Origin: an uncultured Alteromonadaceae bacterium
Lineage (GTDB): Bacteria; Pseudomonadota; Gammaproteobacteria; Enterobacterales; Alteromonadaceae
Length of the DNA stretch: 41,263 nucleotides
Reading direction: 5' to 3'
Assembly (NCBI GenBank): GCA_913056495.1
Contig: CAJXMO010000030.1
Coordinates: forward strand, 1-41,263
Positions 24,641-34,283 of the stretch are shown here, piece by piece. A program made the position numbers and the translations under genes. Each line of letters opens with the position of its first letter. Position 1 is the first letter of the stretch. Below the pieces are notes generated by a model. It had not been told where the DNA came from, did not search any database, and saw only the letters and a list, made by a program, of their open reading frames with translations.

Positions 24641-26203
24641 TTAATGTTGAGCTAAATCATCAATAATGGTGACTTCATAGTTTGATATCCAGTTTTGCAG
24701 GGTATTTTCCCAGGCGCTCACGTCCCAGTTATATTCATTGGCTAAATCAATGGCGGTGCGCATATATTTAACCGCTTTGGCTAATTGTCTGGGTTTAGAT
24801 TTAAAGTTGAGCATGGCGCGTAAATACCGGTAGTCAGGGTTAGTATGAGCGAGCTCTCTGACTTGCCATAAATGCTCAGTTGCCCCCGGTAAATCTGTTA
24901 AATCGCCAGTGTCTAATATTTTTATCTCAGCTGCTTTTAAACCGGCAAATTGATAACCATTCGCTGCAGCCCGCTCAAACCAGAACAGAGCTTTTTGTTT
25001 ATCAGTGAATACCCAGGGCGAATTGAGCAAAAAGGTGCCTAATCTATATTCTGCTCGGGCGTAACCGGCTTTTGCCGATTCACTTATCAATTCGATAGCT
25101 TGTTGAATGTGCTTTTGTTCTCGGTATAAAAATAAGCCATATTCATACTGGGCAATAGGGTGGCCTGCTTCAGATAAAACTTTGAGTTGGCTAACCCATT
25201 GCTGTGGCTTTGTTTGCAACCATTCAAATTGCATTAATAAAACTGTGTATGCAAATCTGTCTTCTAACTTTTTACTGGTTTTTAGCTCGCGAGCGTAAGC
25301 CTTTAAGCGCCGATAAAACCTTTTATATTCACTGTTAAGTTGGTTTTTTGAATAATTTGCAATGCCGAGTTTTGCCCGACCGATAAACGGGGTTTTAGCA
25401 CCTTCAGTTTCGCCGGGCGTGGTCTTAAATCTGGCAAAATTATGTTGGGTTATTCTTATCAGCTTGCTATTTTGAGAGACGAAAAATTCTTCATACTCCA
25501 TATTTCTGACCGAGCCATCTGGATGTATTTCGTAATCGACAATCGCTGAATAGGCAGGGCCGATTCTTTTCATATTGTATGCCATTTGCAATCTGGCCAG
25601 TTGTAACTGCTGATCTGACTTGTATTCTGTATTAGTCGGCGGAGGTGGCTCTTGCCATATGAGTCTCTGATTTAACGTTTGTTTAACTCGTGTATTTGAT
25701 TGCTCAATATTTTTGATTATTTTAAGCGAGTCGTTTTGAAATCGTTCAGGCGAGAGTGATGCGTTAAACTTGATTTTGTGCTTCAGTTTTTCCGCTAATA
25801 TTTGTGGGAAGTAGGTTTGTTGAATATTCTTGATTCCATAGACAGCTAAAATTTCTTTAATTGATTGTTCTATTTGGGATCTCGAATTTTCCGGTATATG
25901 TTCTAATAGTTGGGCCACTATGTCGGCTGAATCCGCGAAGTTTTGTTCAGCTGCTAAGCTAAAATACATCAGCGCTTTAAGCTGACTTTTTTCAGCGCCT
26001 AATCCGTTTAAATGTAGGTTTGCTAACTGGTAATAAGCTCTGGCATATCCAATATTGGCTGAATACAGATAGGCTTGGTAAGCTGCTTGATAATTCCCAT
26101 CATGATATAAATCATCTGCTTGTTTGATATCAGCTGCAAAAAGTGAGAGCGGACAAATAAGTGCGCAGAGAAAAAATATTTGCCTAAGCTGATAAAAAAA
26201 CAC
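24641..26203 (-). CDS. Periplasmic Sel1/TPR-repeat protein with central TonB-C-like domain
   Basis: Protein of 520 residues with a signal peptide (cleavage near residue 23, SLFAA). Residues about 25-100 hold Sel1-like repeats (AYYQLANLHLNGLG, ALMYFSLAAEQN). Residues about 210-285 (AIVDYEIHPDGSVRNMEYEE and the following strand) look like a TonB C-terminal-type domain. Residues about 345-445 hold further repeats (AQYEYGLFLYREQ, AEYRLGTFLLNSP, ALFWFERAAANGY). Sel1 proteins usually scaffold protein interactions. The start is GTG at 26203 with GGAG five bases upstream. It stands between the integron remnant and the PSCyt1 operon, 169 bases past that operon's last gene, and its role is unknown. Confidence 0.78.
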   Translation of the reverse strand: MFFYQLRQIFFLCALICPLSLFAADIKQADDLYHDGNYQAAYQAYLYSANIGYARAYYQLANLHLNGLGAEKSQLKALMYFSLAAEQNFADSADIVAQLLEHIPENSRSQIEQSIKEILAVYGIKNIQQTYFPQILAEKLKHKIKFNASLSPERFQNDSLKIIKNIEQSNTRVKQTLNQRLIWQEPPPPTNTEYKSDQQLQLARLQMAYNMKRIGPAYSAIVDYEIHPDGSVRNMEYEEFFVSQNSKLIRITQHNFARFKTTPGETEGAKTPFIGRAKLGIANYSKNQLNSEYKRFYRRLKAYARELKTSKKLEDRFAYTVLLMQFEWLQTKPQQWVSQLKVLSEAGHPIAQYEYGLFLYREQKHIQQAIELISESAKAGYARAEYRLGTFLLNSPWVFTDKQKALFWFERAAANGYQFAGLKAAEIKILDTGDLTDLPGATEHLWQVRELAHTNPDYRYLRAMLNFKSKPRQLAKAVKYMRTAIDLANEYNWDVSAWENTLQNWISNYEVTIIDDLAQH

Positions 26204-26372
26204 GTTTGCTCCTTTTATTTGAACTATCCATTCTAATGCCTCTAATTTCTACTTTTGTAGTAGTTTTGTCAAGGCTTGTAAAATATCAACAAAAAACAAA
26301 ATTTAATTTGAGTCTGCACAATTTAAAAGCGCTCAGTCAGCACAACCATTGTACGCCGTAAGTTAACTTGCC

Positions 26373-27287
26373 TTAAGCATACCGTTTCCGCCAGAAATTC
26401 AGCATAAACTCATTGATTTCCCACTGATTGCCGACCGCTTGTTTGGTATAAGGCAGGGTAGGCATATAAGGGAAAGGGCCAAACTCTGTGGTCATTGTCA
26501 GTTTGCCTGACTGTGCTCTTTTTTGTTCTGCAACTGCATCCCACCAGGCCAGGTGCGCATCAAATGCGGTTTTCCATTCCGGCGCTCTGGGGTCGTTAAC
26601 TTGCGGGCCGTGTGCATAGCCAACCCGGGCATGGACATGGTCGGTACGCTCAAGCGCCAGTTTAACGGCCGCTTTTTGATCTGCCAGTAAAGAGGAAGCC
26701 ACATTAACCCAGTGAGAAATATCTAACGTCAGGCGTAAATCAGCAAATGCTTTTAAATAGGCTTCACTGATATGGCTGGCAAATAAAATTCTGGCTCTGT
26801 GGGTTTCATGGGTGATGCTGATACCGGATGCGGCTGCCTGTTCACTGCTTTCCTGAAAAAAAGCATTGGCCTGTGATTGGGTAAAATAGTCCCGTCCGGT
26901 ATGACAGTTAACGCGCTCGGGCGACAAAGTTAATGCCCGTTTTAGGTTATTTTTATAAATTTGAAAATGCTCGTTAAATGCCCCCTGATGAGCGCCGACC
27001 AGCCATATGGTTTTAAGATCATATTTTTCAATGGTATTCATCACCGACGCTGTCTCTTTTTCTGCCGGCAACCAGAGTTCAACCCCGTCATAACCCACTT
27101 GTTTAGCTTTTTTACAAAAATCATCCAAACTGCCTTTAAATCCCCAGTTAGTCGCAAATATAGTTAACGCCAGCGGTTGTTTATGGTTTGCGTTTGCGGC
27201 ATTTAATGCTAAAGCCGGATTAAGGCTGGTGCCAGCAGTGGCGGCTGAAGCAAGTGAATAATTTAAAAATTGTCTTCTTGTAATCAT
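26373..27287 (-). CDS. Tat-exported sugar phosphate isomerase/epimerase-like TIM-barrel protein
   Basis: Protein of 304 residues beginning with a twin-arginine signal (TRRQFLNYSLASAATAG) and then a xylose-isomerase-like TIM barrel: ITHETH and LTLDISHW carry likely metal-binding Glu, His and Asp residues, and TTEFGPFPYMP a further Glu. A longer frame to 27389 exists but would bury the Tat signal, so the ATG at 27287 is preferred. It is the last gene of the PSCyt1-DUF1501-cytochrome operon, 16 bases after cytochrome b561. Secreted members of this fold include enzymes acting on oxidised or keto-sugars; that substrate class is inference here. Confidence 0.82.
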   Translation of the reverse strand: MITRRQFLNYSLASAATAGTSLNPALALNAANANHKQPLALTIFATNWGFKGSLDDFCKKAKQVGYDGVELWLPAEKETASVMNTIEKYDLKTIWLVGAHQGAFNEHFQIYKNNLKRALTLSPERVNCHTGRDYFTQSQANAFFQESSEQAAASGISITHETHRARILFASHISEAYLKAFADLRLTLDISHWVNVASSLLADQKAAVKLALERTDHVHARVGYAHGPQVNDPRAPEWKTAFDAHLAWWDAVAEQKRAQSGKLTMTTEFGPFPYMPTLPYTKQAVGNQWEINEFMLNFWRKRYA

Positions 27288-27303
27288 AAGTAATCGCTTA
27301 AAG

Positions 27304-27975
27304 TTACCAGAGTAAAAGGAGCGGAATTGCAATCGCAAAAAGCAAGGTTGCGAGGGCTCGCAGGTTAGATACAAAAAACAGTTTGCCAATGTCTCCGGCC
27401 TGAAAAACGGGTTTTTTACCGCTTATCATAGCTTTAACCAAATTTTGTTGTTTAACCAATACATAGAAAAAAACAATCACCAGATGAATCCAGATAAGCC
27501 CAAGCAAAATATTAAAAATTAAGCCATGCCAATGGGTTGCCGTATCTGAGGATTCTTTTATGACAAGATCAGCAAGCGGCCCGGAAAATCCGACATCATC
27601 GTTAGCAAACAAACCTGTAATGACCTGACTTAAAATGATGACTAAAAATAATATGACCATCCAGCCACCGGCCGGATTATGACCGGCATGATAATCGTCA
27701 TGCTTGTTAAATGATTTAATCAGGTAACGTACGGCTCGCCATGGCCATTTAACAAAGTCACTGAATCTGGCGGTTCTGGCTCCAATGACCCCCCAAATTA
27801 AACGATAAGTGAGCAGTAATAAAACAAACAAACCGCTGTATAAATGGGCATCTAACCAGCGCATTTCCATGGTTAACCAACAACTGAATATAGCAAGCAC
27901 AAGTAACCAGTGGAATAATCGAGTTGGAATATCCCATATTTTGATTTCAGGCTTACCTGATGGTGCTTTAAACAT
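27304..27975 (-). CDS. Cytochrome b561-type membrane protein
   Basis: Membrane protein of 223 residues with about five helices. IWDIPTRLFHWLLV at the N-terminus, HLYSGLFVLLLLTYRLIWG, and TATHWHGLIFNILLGLIWIH carry the conserved histidines expected to hold haem b in prokaryotic cytochrome b561 / hydrogenase-type cytochrome b proteins (COG3658-like). It passes electrons between the periplasm and the quinone pool. AGAGGT lies six bases before the ATG, and the gene overlaps the cytochrome c gene by eight bases, indicating translational coupling and a joint electron path. Confidence 0.88.
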   Translation of the reverse strand: MFKAPSGKPEIKIWDIPTRLFHWLLVLAIFSCWLTMEMRWLDAHLYSGLFVLLLLTYRLIWGVIGARTARFSDFVKWPWRAVRYLIKSFNKHDDYHAGHNPAGGWMVILFLVIILSQVITGLFANDDVGFSGPLADLVIKESSDTATHWHGLIFNILLGLIWIHLVIVFFYVLVKQQNLVKAMISGKKPVFQAGDIGKLFFVSNLRALATLLFAIAIPLLLLW

Positions 27976-28921
27976 GCTTGACCTCTTTTAAAATGATATT
28001 TCGTGTCAGACACAATTGTTTAATTTGAGGTGTCACCAGTTGCGGATGAAGGCTTAATTTGGACAATTGTTTATTTTGTTGAATGAGCTGCATTAAAGTT
28101 TGCTCTGATATATTAACACCTTGCAGGTAGGCTTCTTGCAATTGGTGCATGTTCAACAGGACAGTTTTAGATTTATCAGTGAGCTGAGTGTCCCAAAGAT
28201 AGAGTGAACTGATATAAGGGCTAATGGTGTTTAGAGTTGCAAATGCCTGATCGTTCAAAGGTGTGGTTAGAGAGACAGTGCTAAAGCGCAGCAGGTGGCT
28301 GTTACGCGCAATAAAGTTAAAGGCATGTGGGAAATTGGATGTAACAGACATCAGTGCTTGTTTTACAGGTTTACGAGCTTGTTTAACTGCCTGATAATCA
28401 ATTGTCGGTATGCTGACTTCAACTACAGGAGCAGGTGCATTCGGAAAATCTGCCTGAGTCAGACTGGCAGATGCGCCTTTATCAATCCACATTTTTAGCA
28501 GGTTAAGCTCATCTTCTGTCGGTTTATCCCAACCGAGCGGCGGCATTAATCGTTTATCATTCTCTGGCAGTTCTATGCGCGCTATCATCTCACTGGCCGC
28601 GCTGCTAAAGGGAATAATATTGTGTCCGCTTTTACCTGAATATCGGGTGTGAAGGTAATTATCAATTCTCAAATCACCTTTAGCTTTACGTGCATCGTGG
28701 CAGGCAGCGCAGTATTTTGTCAATACAGCTTGTATTCTGTGTTGATAAAACGCATCTTTTTTGAGCTCAATGGGAGATTTTAATCCTAACGCAACTTCGG
28801 TTTGGTAGCGCAGAACCGGCTCGTTGAATAGCCAGACACCAGCCAGAATTAAAGTCACCAGCCCGACCCAGCTAAAGTAACGTATCGAGCTTAATCCTTT
28901 ATTTTGATTGTATTTTGGCAT
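27968..28921 (-). CDS. PSCyt1-type membrane-anchored cytochrome c protein
   Basis: Protein of about 317 residues with one N-terminal membrane anchor (FSWVGLVTLILAGVWLF) and a planctomycete-type cytochrome c domain: haem motif CAACH and a likely methionine ligand in RLMPPLG, followed by LLKMWIDKGA. The C-terminal 130 residues contain leucine-rich-repeat-like segments (LYLWDTQLTD, AYLQGVNIS, LSLHPQLVT). Candidate starts are ATG 28921 (AGGA nine bases upstream) and ATG 28930; a TTG at 28966 would overlap the DUF1501 gene. It sits between DUF1501 and cytochrome b561 and probably relays electrons from the periplasmic enzyme to the membrane. Confidence 0.85.
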   Translation of the reverse strand: MPKYNQNKGLSSIRYFSWVGLVTLILAGVWLFNEPVLRYQTEVALGLKSPIELKKDAFYQHRIQAVLTKYCAACHDARKAKGDLRIDNYLHTRYSGKSGHNIIPFSSAASEMIARIELPENDKRLMPPLGWDKPTEDELNLLKMWIDKGASASLTQADFPNAPAPVVEVSIPTIDYQAVKQARKPVKQALMSVTSNFPHAFNFIARNSHLLRFSTVSLTTPLNDQAFATLNTISPYISSLYLWDTQLTDKSKTVLLNMHQLQEAYLQGVNISEQTLMQLIQQNKQLSKLSLHPQLVTPQIKQLCLTRNIILKEVKHV

Positions 28922-28943
28922 TGATTTCATTCCTGTTGACCGG

Positions 28944-30452
28944 TTATGCCAAAATCTGAGATACAACCCGGCAGTGATTAACCCCGGTTAATTTTTGCTC
29001 TAATCCCTGAAACGGATAATTCAGTGATTGATAATCAAATCCCAACAAATAAAGCAAAGTGGCATGAAAATCATGCACAGATACAGGATCTTTCACAACT
29101 TCATACCCCATATCATCCGTTTCTCCGTGAGTATATCCGCCTTTTACACCGCCGCCTGCAACCCAAACGGTATAGGCTGAAGGGCAATGGTCTCGACCCA
29201 ATAAGGCGGCATTATCAATTCCGCCGCGGTTTTCTTTCATCGGGGTGCGGCCGAATTCACCGGCAAATACCACTAAAGTATCTTCCAATAAACCAGATTG
29301 TTTTAAATCAGTTAGTAATGCCGAAATAGGCTGATCGATTTGTTTGCACTTGTCTTTAAAGCCCAGATTAAGAGCGTCTTGTTTGCTGGCCCCATGACTG
29401 TCCCAGCCCCAGTCAAATAATTCAATAAAACGCACTCCGCGCTCTGCCAGGCGTCTTGCAACCAAACAGTTTTTGGCAAAGCTGGCTTTGCCTTCTTCAA
29501 TCCCATATTTCAGTTTGGTTGCCTCACTTTCCTGATTAATATCAAATGCATCTGTGGCTTCAAGTTGCATTCGAAAAGCCATTTCATATTGTGCGGTACG
29601 AGTGATGGTTTCAGGATCAGAAAATTTATTGTAAGTATCTGAATTAAGGGCATTAAGTGCATCCAGCACATTGCGTCTGGCACCCCGGCTAACCCCTTTG
29701 GGATTATCCAGATAAAGTACTGGCTGGCCTTCTGAGCGGCACTGCACGCCCTGATAAATACTGGGTAAATAACCTGACCCCCAGAGCGCTTTGCCACCTG
29801 AGGGCAATGCGCCCCCCGAAGCCAGCACAATGTAGCCGGGTAAATTTTGGTTTTCTGTGCCTAAACCATAAGTTGTCCATGAGCCTAATGATGCATTGCC
29901 TAATTGCACTGAGCCGGTTTGCATTAATAGCTGTGCCGGTGCATGGTTAAACTGATCGGTATACATAGATTTGATAAAGCAGATATCGTCCACATGCTGG
30001 CTTAAATGGGGTAAACGGTCTGACATCCAGGCACCGCTTTCGCCGTATTGATTAAAGCTGTATTGAGGTCCCATTAATTTTGGTACACCGGTTAAAAAGG
30101 CAAATGACTTACCTTCTAAAAATTCAGCCGGGCAGTCTTTACCGTCATATTTCGCCAGTTCGGGTTTGTAATCAAACAGTTCAAGTTGACTCGGTGCGCC
30201 CGCCATATGCAGGTAGATAACCCGTTTGGCTTTGGCCGGAAATTGAGGCGGTAGTGGCGACAGTGGGCTTTTGGGATCGCGGCTAAAATCTAAATGAGCA
30301 CCTGCCGCGCCTGCTGTTTGAATTCCGGCCAGCTGATTTAAAAATAAAGCACCGCCTAATCCGGCAGCGCCCTTTAAAAAAGTGCGCCGAGTTTGGTTTT
30401 GGAGTTTAGCTAACTGTTTTTCAAGCGGCTCAAATTGATTAAATTTTTTCAT
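28944..30452 (-). CDS. DUF1501 family Tat-exported protein (alkaline phosphatase/sulfatase-like fold)
   Basis: Protein of 502 residues with a twin-arginine signal (QTRRTFLKGAAGLGGALFL). Conserved DUF1501 segments include VIYLHMAGAPSQLELFDYKP, LMQTGS, FAGEFGRTP and GRDHCPSAYTVWVAGGGVKGG. The fold resembles the alkaline-phosphatase/sulfatase superfamily, but the sulfatase active-site CxPSR is not seen and function is unknown. It follows the PSCyt1/DUF1549/DUF1553 gene by three bases; the two are a standard pair in Planctomycetes and Verrucomicrobia and unusual in gammaproteobacteria, which suggests transfer. Confidence 0.92.
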   Translation of the reverse strand: MKKFNQFEPLEKQLAKLQNQTRRTFLKGAAGLGGALFLNQLAGIQTAGAAGAHLDFSRDPKSPLSPLPPQFPAKAKRVIYLHMAGAPSQLELFDYKPELAKYDGKDCPAEFLEGKSFAFLTGVPKLMGPQYSFNQYGESGAWMSDRLPHLSQHVDDICFIKSMYTDQFNHAPAQLLMQTGSVQLGNASLGSWTTYGLGTENQNLPGYIVLASGGALPSGGKALWGSGYLPSIYQGVQCRSEGQPVLYLDNPKGVSRGARRNVLDALNALNSDTYNKFSDPETITRTAQYEMAFRMQLEATDAFDINQESEATKLKYGIEEGKASFAKNCLVARRLAERGVRFIELFDWGWDSHGASKQDALNLGFKDKCKQIDQPISALLTDLKQSGLLEDTLVVFAGEFGRTPMKENRGGIDNAALLGRDHCPSAYTVWVAGGGVKGGYTHGETDDMGYEVVKDPVSVHDFHATLLYLLGFDYQSLNYPFQGLEQKLTGVNHCRVVSQILA

Positions 30453-30455
30453 AGC

Positions 30456-33400
30456 TTACCTATTCAGGCTGGTATCCATATTCAGTAAGGTTGAAGCAAC
30501 ATCTGTCCATGCGGCTAATTCGCTGTGTTCTGCGGTTTGATGTAGGGCTTGTGACCGGGAAAAGCTTTCTTTGATGATGCGCATTTCGGTGTCACTGGCG
30601 GGTCGGCTACTCACCCGGATAAATCCCTGATTAATCGCGGCGTTAATGCCGTTTTGCTGTGCTGTCGCGATCAAAATTTTAGCCAAGGCTTGCGCTGCTT
30701 CGTGATAAACCACATCGTTTAAGGTTACTAATGCTTGCAACGGGGTATTGGTGGTAAACCTTTGCGCTGCGCTAACGGTATGACCGGTATCATCAAATGT
30801 AACAAAACTTGGATACGGAGAGGTTCTTTTATTGTAGGTATAAATGGCTCTTCGGTACCTGTCTTCATCCTGTGCTTCAACCCATTTTTGGCTGTTATAA
30901 ACCGTTTGCCAGACACCTTCTGGCTGTGGTGGCATAACGGATGCGCCAAATTGTTTGGTGGATAATAAGCCAGCTGAAAATAAGGCCTGATCACGCACCA
31001 TTTCAGCAGTTAAACGCTGTCGAGGGCCGCTTGCTAAATAAGTATTGTCAGGATCGGCATCCAGTTTTTGTTGAGTTGCCACTGCACTTTGGCGGTAAGT
31101 TGCGGATAAGACCATGGTTTTTAATAAGGCTTTGATATCCCAGTTTACCTCGTCCTGAAAATATCGTGCGAGCCAGTCTAATAACTGAGGATGGCTTGGT
31201 GTATCGCCAATACTGCCAAAGTCTCCCAGGGTTTTAACTATACCTTGTCCAAATAATTGAGCCCAGAATCGGTTTACCGCAACTCTTGCTGTTAGCGGCT
31301 GATCATCTTTAAAAAACCATCTGGCCAGATCCAGTCGGTTGGCCCGATTGAGTCTGTTATCCAGTTCACTGGTAAATACTGCCGGTGTGAGTGGTTTTAT
31401 ATCTGTGTCTTTTTTGTCAGCGTAGTTTCCGCGGTTGTATACCCGGGTTGAGCGACGTGACTGAACCAGCTGCTCTTGCATAACCGGAAGGCGGGCGGCC
31501 TTAACTGAACGTATTTGGGTGGTGAGCTGTTTGGTGCGCTTAAGTTGCTTGGCTATTTTAAGACTTGGCCTATCAGCACTCACAGTCAGTTTTAAATTAC
31601 GCAGGTAATAAGGTTTACCATCACGGCGGTTATCTTTTTGCAGTTGTGCAATTGTTATAGATAAACGGTCGCCTTGCTCTAATATGGCAGGTGTATCTAA
31701 AACAGCTGTACTGGTAATTTTTGTATTGAGTAAATTGGCATTTAAGCCGGTTAGCCAACTTGCATCGAGTGGAATATTTCTGTCCTCCCGCTCGGCATTA
31801 ATGCTCAGCATACGGTTAAAACCATAAACGGAAGTTGGAATAAAATACGCAATATTGAGTGGTTCTTTTTGACCATTTTTGCGAATGATTTCGAGTGCTA
31901 TCTGCTCTATGCTAAAGCCATCTTCCGGCGTATGAATAGCCACTTCAGGTGCCAGCGGCGCAACACTAAAATCCAATGCGGCGATTGTCCGGGTTTTGTT
32001 TTGTTCACCTTGGGTTGTTAGGCGGTAGCTGGCAATTGAGGGGATACCGGCTTTAGGTTCGTGCAATTGTCCGTTTTTTATTGCCAGTGGAATGATTTGA
32101 CTGTCACTCGTTGGCGACGGTTCTGCCTGAGTCGCTAAATAATTTTGGTAAGCCGCTATCTGTTTTTCATTTAATCCATCACAACTGACTGAAACTCGAT
32201 TGTGCGCTGGTTTACATGCCTGCGCTAATTGTCTAATCGATTCGTCATAATAAAACCATTCGCGTTTTGCCAGTGCCTTTTCGGCCGCTTTATTATCAAT
32301 GTGCGCTTGTGCAAACTCGAGTTGAGGCCATGGCTCATTAGTTTGCCATTGACGGACCTGCTCAATGATTGAAGTCCGGCTGTTTGCCAGTTCGGTTTGC
32401 CATTTAAATAAGGGAATTCTTTGATTTTTATCATAAGCAAATTTTAAAGTAGGGCTGTCATCATGACGATCAGCATCTTCTGATGTATTAAAAAATGCGA
32501 GCGAATTAAAATACTCTTTGTGATGAATCGGATCATACGGGTGCGCATGACATTGCACACAGTTCATCGTAATGCCATTAAGCGCTATCCAAGTCGTCGC
32601 ATTACGATCCATTACGGCATAGGTTCGGTATTCTTCATCATCCGTGCCGCCTTCATCATTGGCTGGGGTTAAACGATGAAAGGTGGTGGCAATTATATCG
32701 TCCATAGACGGATTCGGTAATAAATCGCCAGCCAGTTGTTTAATAACAAAATCATCGTAGGACATATTTTGATTAAAGGCTTTGATTAACCAATCTCGAT
32801 ACGGCCAGGCATCTCTGTGTTTATCGCGCTCAAAGCCCCGCGAATCTGCATATCTGGCAATATCAAGCCAGACACTCGCCCAGCGTTCACCATAGGCTGC
32901 AGAGGATAATAAGGTATCGACCATTTTCTCATATTTATCCGGACTCTGGTTGCTGACAAAGGTTTTTATTTGGGTTTGTGTGGGCGGCAAACCGATTAAA
33001 TCTAAGCTGACCCGGCGCAGCCACTCATAGTCTGTAGCGGGTGGATTAGGCTCGAGTTGTTTTGTTTGCATTTTGGCTAAGACAAATTGGTCAATCGGAT
33101 TGTTTATCCATTTGTCTTGTTCAATGGTTGGAGGTTTGCTTGAAACCGGAGGAATAAATGCCCAGTGTTCTTCCCACTGAGCGCCCTGATTTATCCAATT
33201 TTCTAATAATTGTATGTCGGATTCACTTAATGCCGGTCGTTTATAGGGCATTCGGCGAGTCGGGTCATTTGATTTTATCCGCTGAATAAATTCAGATGCT
33301 TTAGCATCACCAGGCACGATATTGAGTCTGCCAGAGTTACCCCGAGCCAGAGCCTCTTCTCTGAAAATATATGAAATACCACCTTGTTTTGTGACGCCTC

Positions 33401-33650
33401 CATGGCAGCCAACACAGTTTTTATTGAGGATAGGGCGAATTGATTCGTTAAAACTGATTAATTTTTTATTTAATGTTTGCGGCGCCTGATCTTCTGTACA
33501 ACCGGCAAGGCTTAGCATTAGCAAAGCTGTTATTATACTGGTTTGCTTTACTGATTTTGACAAATGGCTTGGACGGTTTGAGCGCATCAGGTTAACTAAA
33601 TGCTCGAGTACAGCCGCCAAACGTAGATTTTTATGATAGCTAAGTTTCAT
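30456..33650 (-). CDS. PSCyt1-DUF1549-DUF1553 lipoprotein (planctomycete-type)
   Basis: Large protein of 1064 residues. A lipobox LSLAGC places the lipid-modified cysteine at C51; the hydrophobic stretch starts near residue 38, so a start at M22 (33587) is possible. A cytochrome c motif CVGCH (79-83) begins the PSCyt1 domain; DUF1549 follows (about 160-365, with DIARYADSRGFERDKH and a second CVQCH near residue 363); DUF1553 (PSD1) occupies about 755-1010 (RLDLARWFFKDDQPLTARVAVN, LDWLARYF, YRQSA). The two C-x-x-C-H sites suggest a multi-haem redox protein of unknown substrate. It heads a five-gene operon and has a LacI-type palindrome about 240 bases upstream. Confidence 0.92.
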   Translation of the reverse strand: MKLSYHKNLRLAAVLEHLVNLMRSNRPSHLSKSVKQTSIITALLMLSLAGCTEDQAPQTLNKKLISFNESIRPILNKNCVGCHGGVTKQGGISYIFREEALARGNSGRLNIVPGDAKASEFIQRIKSNDPTRRMPYKRPALSESDIQLLENWINQGAQWEEHWAFIPPVSSKPPTIEQDKWINNPIDQFVLAKMQTKQLEPNPPATDYEWLRRVSLDLIGLPPTQTQIKTFVSNQSPDKYEKMVDTLLSSAAYGERWASVWLDIARYADSRGFERDKHRDAWPYRDWLIKAFNQNMSYDDFVIKQLAGDLLPNPSMDDIIATTFHRLTPANDEGGTDDEEYRTYAVMDRNATTWIALNGITMNCVQCHAHPYDPIHHKEYFNSLAFFNTSEDADRHDDSPTLKFAYDKNQRIPLFKWQTELANSRTSIIEQVRQWQTNEPWPQLEFAQAHIDNKAAEKALAKREWFYYDESIRQLAQACKPAHNRVSVSCDGLNEKQIAAYQNYLATQAEPSPTSDSQIIPLAIKNGQLHEPKAGIPSIASYRLTTQGEQNKTRTIAALDFSVAPLAPEVAIHTPEDGFSIEQIALEIIRKNGQKEPLNIAYFIPTSVYGFNRMLSINAEREDRNIPLDASWLTGLNANLLNTKITSTAVLDTPAILEQGDRLSITIAQLQKDNRRDGKPYYLRNLKLTVSADRPSLKIAKQLKRTKQLTTQIRSVKAARLPVMQEQLVQSRRSTRVYNRGNYADKKDTDIKPLTPAVFTSELDNRLNRANRLDLARWFFKDDQPLTARVAVNRFWAQLFGQGIVKTLGDFGSIGDTPSHPQLLDWLARYFQDEVNWDIKALLKTMVLSATYRQSAVATQQKLDADPDNTYLASGPRQRLTAEMVRDQALFSAGLLSTKQFGASVMPPQPEGVWQTVYNSQKWVEAQDEDRYRRAIYTYNKRTSPYPSFVTFDDTGHTVSAAQRFTTNTPLQALVTLNDVVYHEAAQALAKILIATAQQNGINAAINQGFIRVSSRPASDTEMRIIKESFSRSQALHQTAEHSELAAWTDVASTLLNMDTSLNR

Positions 33651-33890
33651 ACACCCACTCTCTGTTGAGGTTAAATCAGAGAAAATTAGTTGCCAGATAA
33701 TTGTTTTATATCTTATTTTTAAAATTTTCTACTGACACTGATTCGCTACTACAAGTGCTAAAAACAGCGGCCCCAGATTTACCCCAACAGGCTAATTATA
33801 AATTTAATAACGATAAAACACTTTTTAAGATTAACAATAAAACTACATAATTAAATTATGTTTTTACGATTAGTTAACTATAAATGAGGT

Positions 33891-33906
33891 TTGACACCGG
33901 TGTCAA
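33891..33906. promoter_or_regulatory. LacI/GalR-family-type operator palindrome
   Basis: TTGACACCGGTGTCAA is a perfect 16-base palindrome with a central CG, the classic form of LacI-family operators. It lies 241 bases before the lipoprotein gene on one side and 378 before the cupin gene on the other. The operon below it therefore may respond to a sugar signal. No LacI regulator is encoded in the window. Apart from this, 33651-34283 holds no gene that I can support. Confidence 0.65.
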
Positions 33907-34283
33907 CAGATGGTGGAATCGTTTACCTTACAAAAAGTGATAAATTGCTAAGTTCACAAGCAGGTTAGATCTGACTAATCGAATACCCTAAGGTCAACAA
34001 GCCTTAGAACGATGAAGCTAAATTTGAATATTTAATGAGCTGAATCTAGATTGTTTATAGCTTTATATTTGATTTATTGAGCCACATAAGTTTTTTAGCT
34101 GCGTGAAAAGCTGTTCTGCCCGCACTTTTGTGCAAACAATCTACAGCTTTGTGCATTGAGAGGTTTATGCGCTGAGACTAGTATTAATTTGATCAATTTG
34201 AATAAAACTAACTGACAGGTTAAGTGTCGGAATATTGGCCAATTACAAGACCTGCTGCAATTTAACTGAAAAGGAGCGACAGA

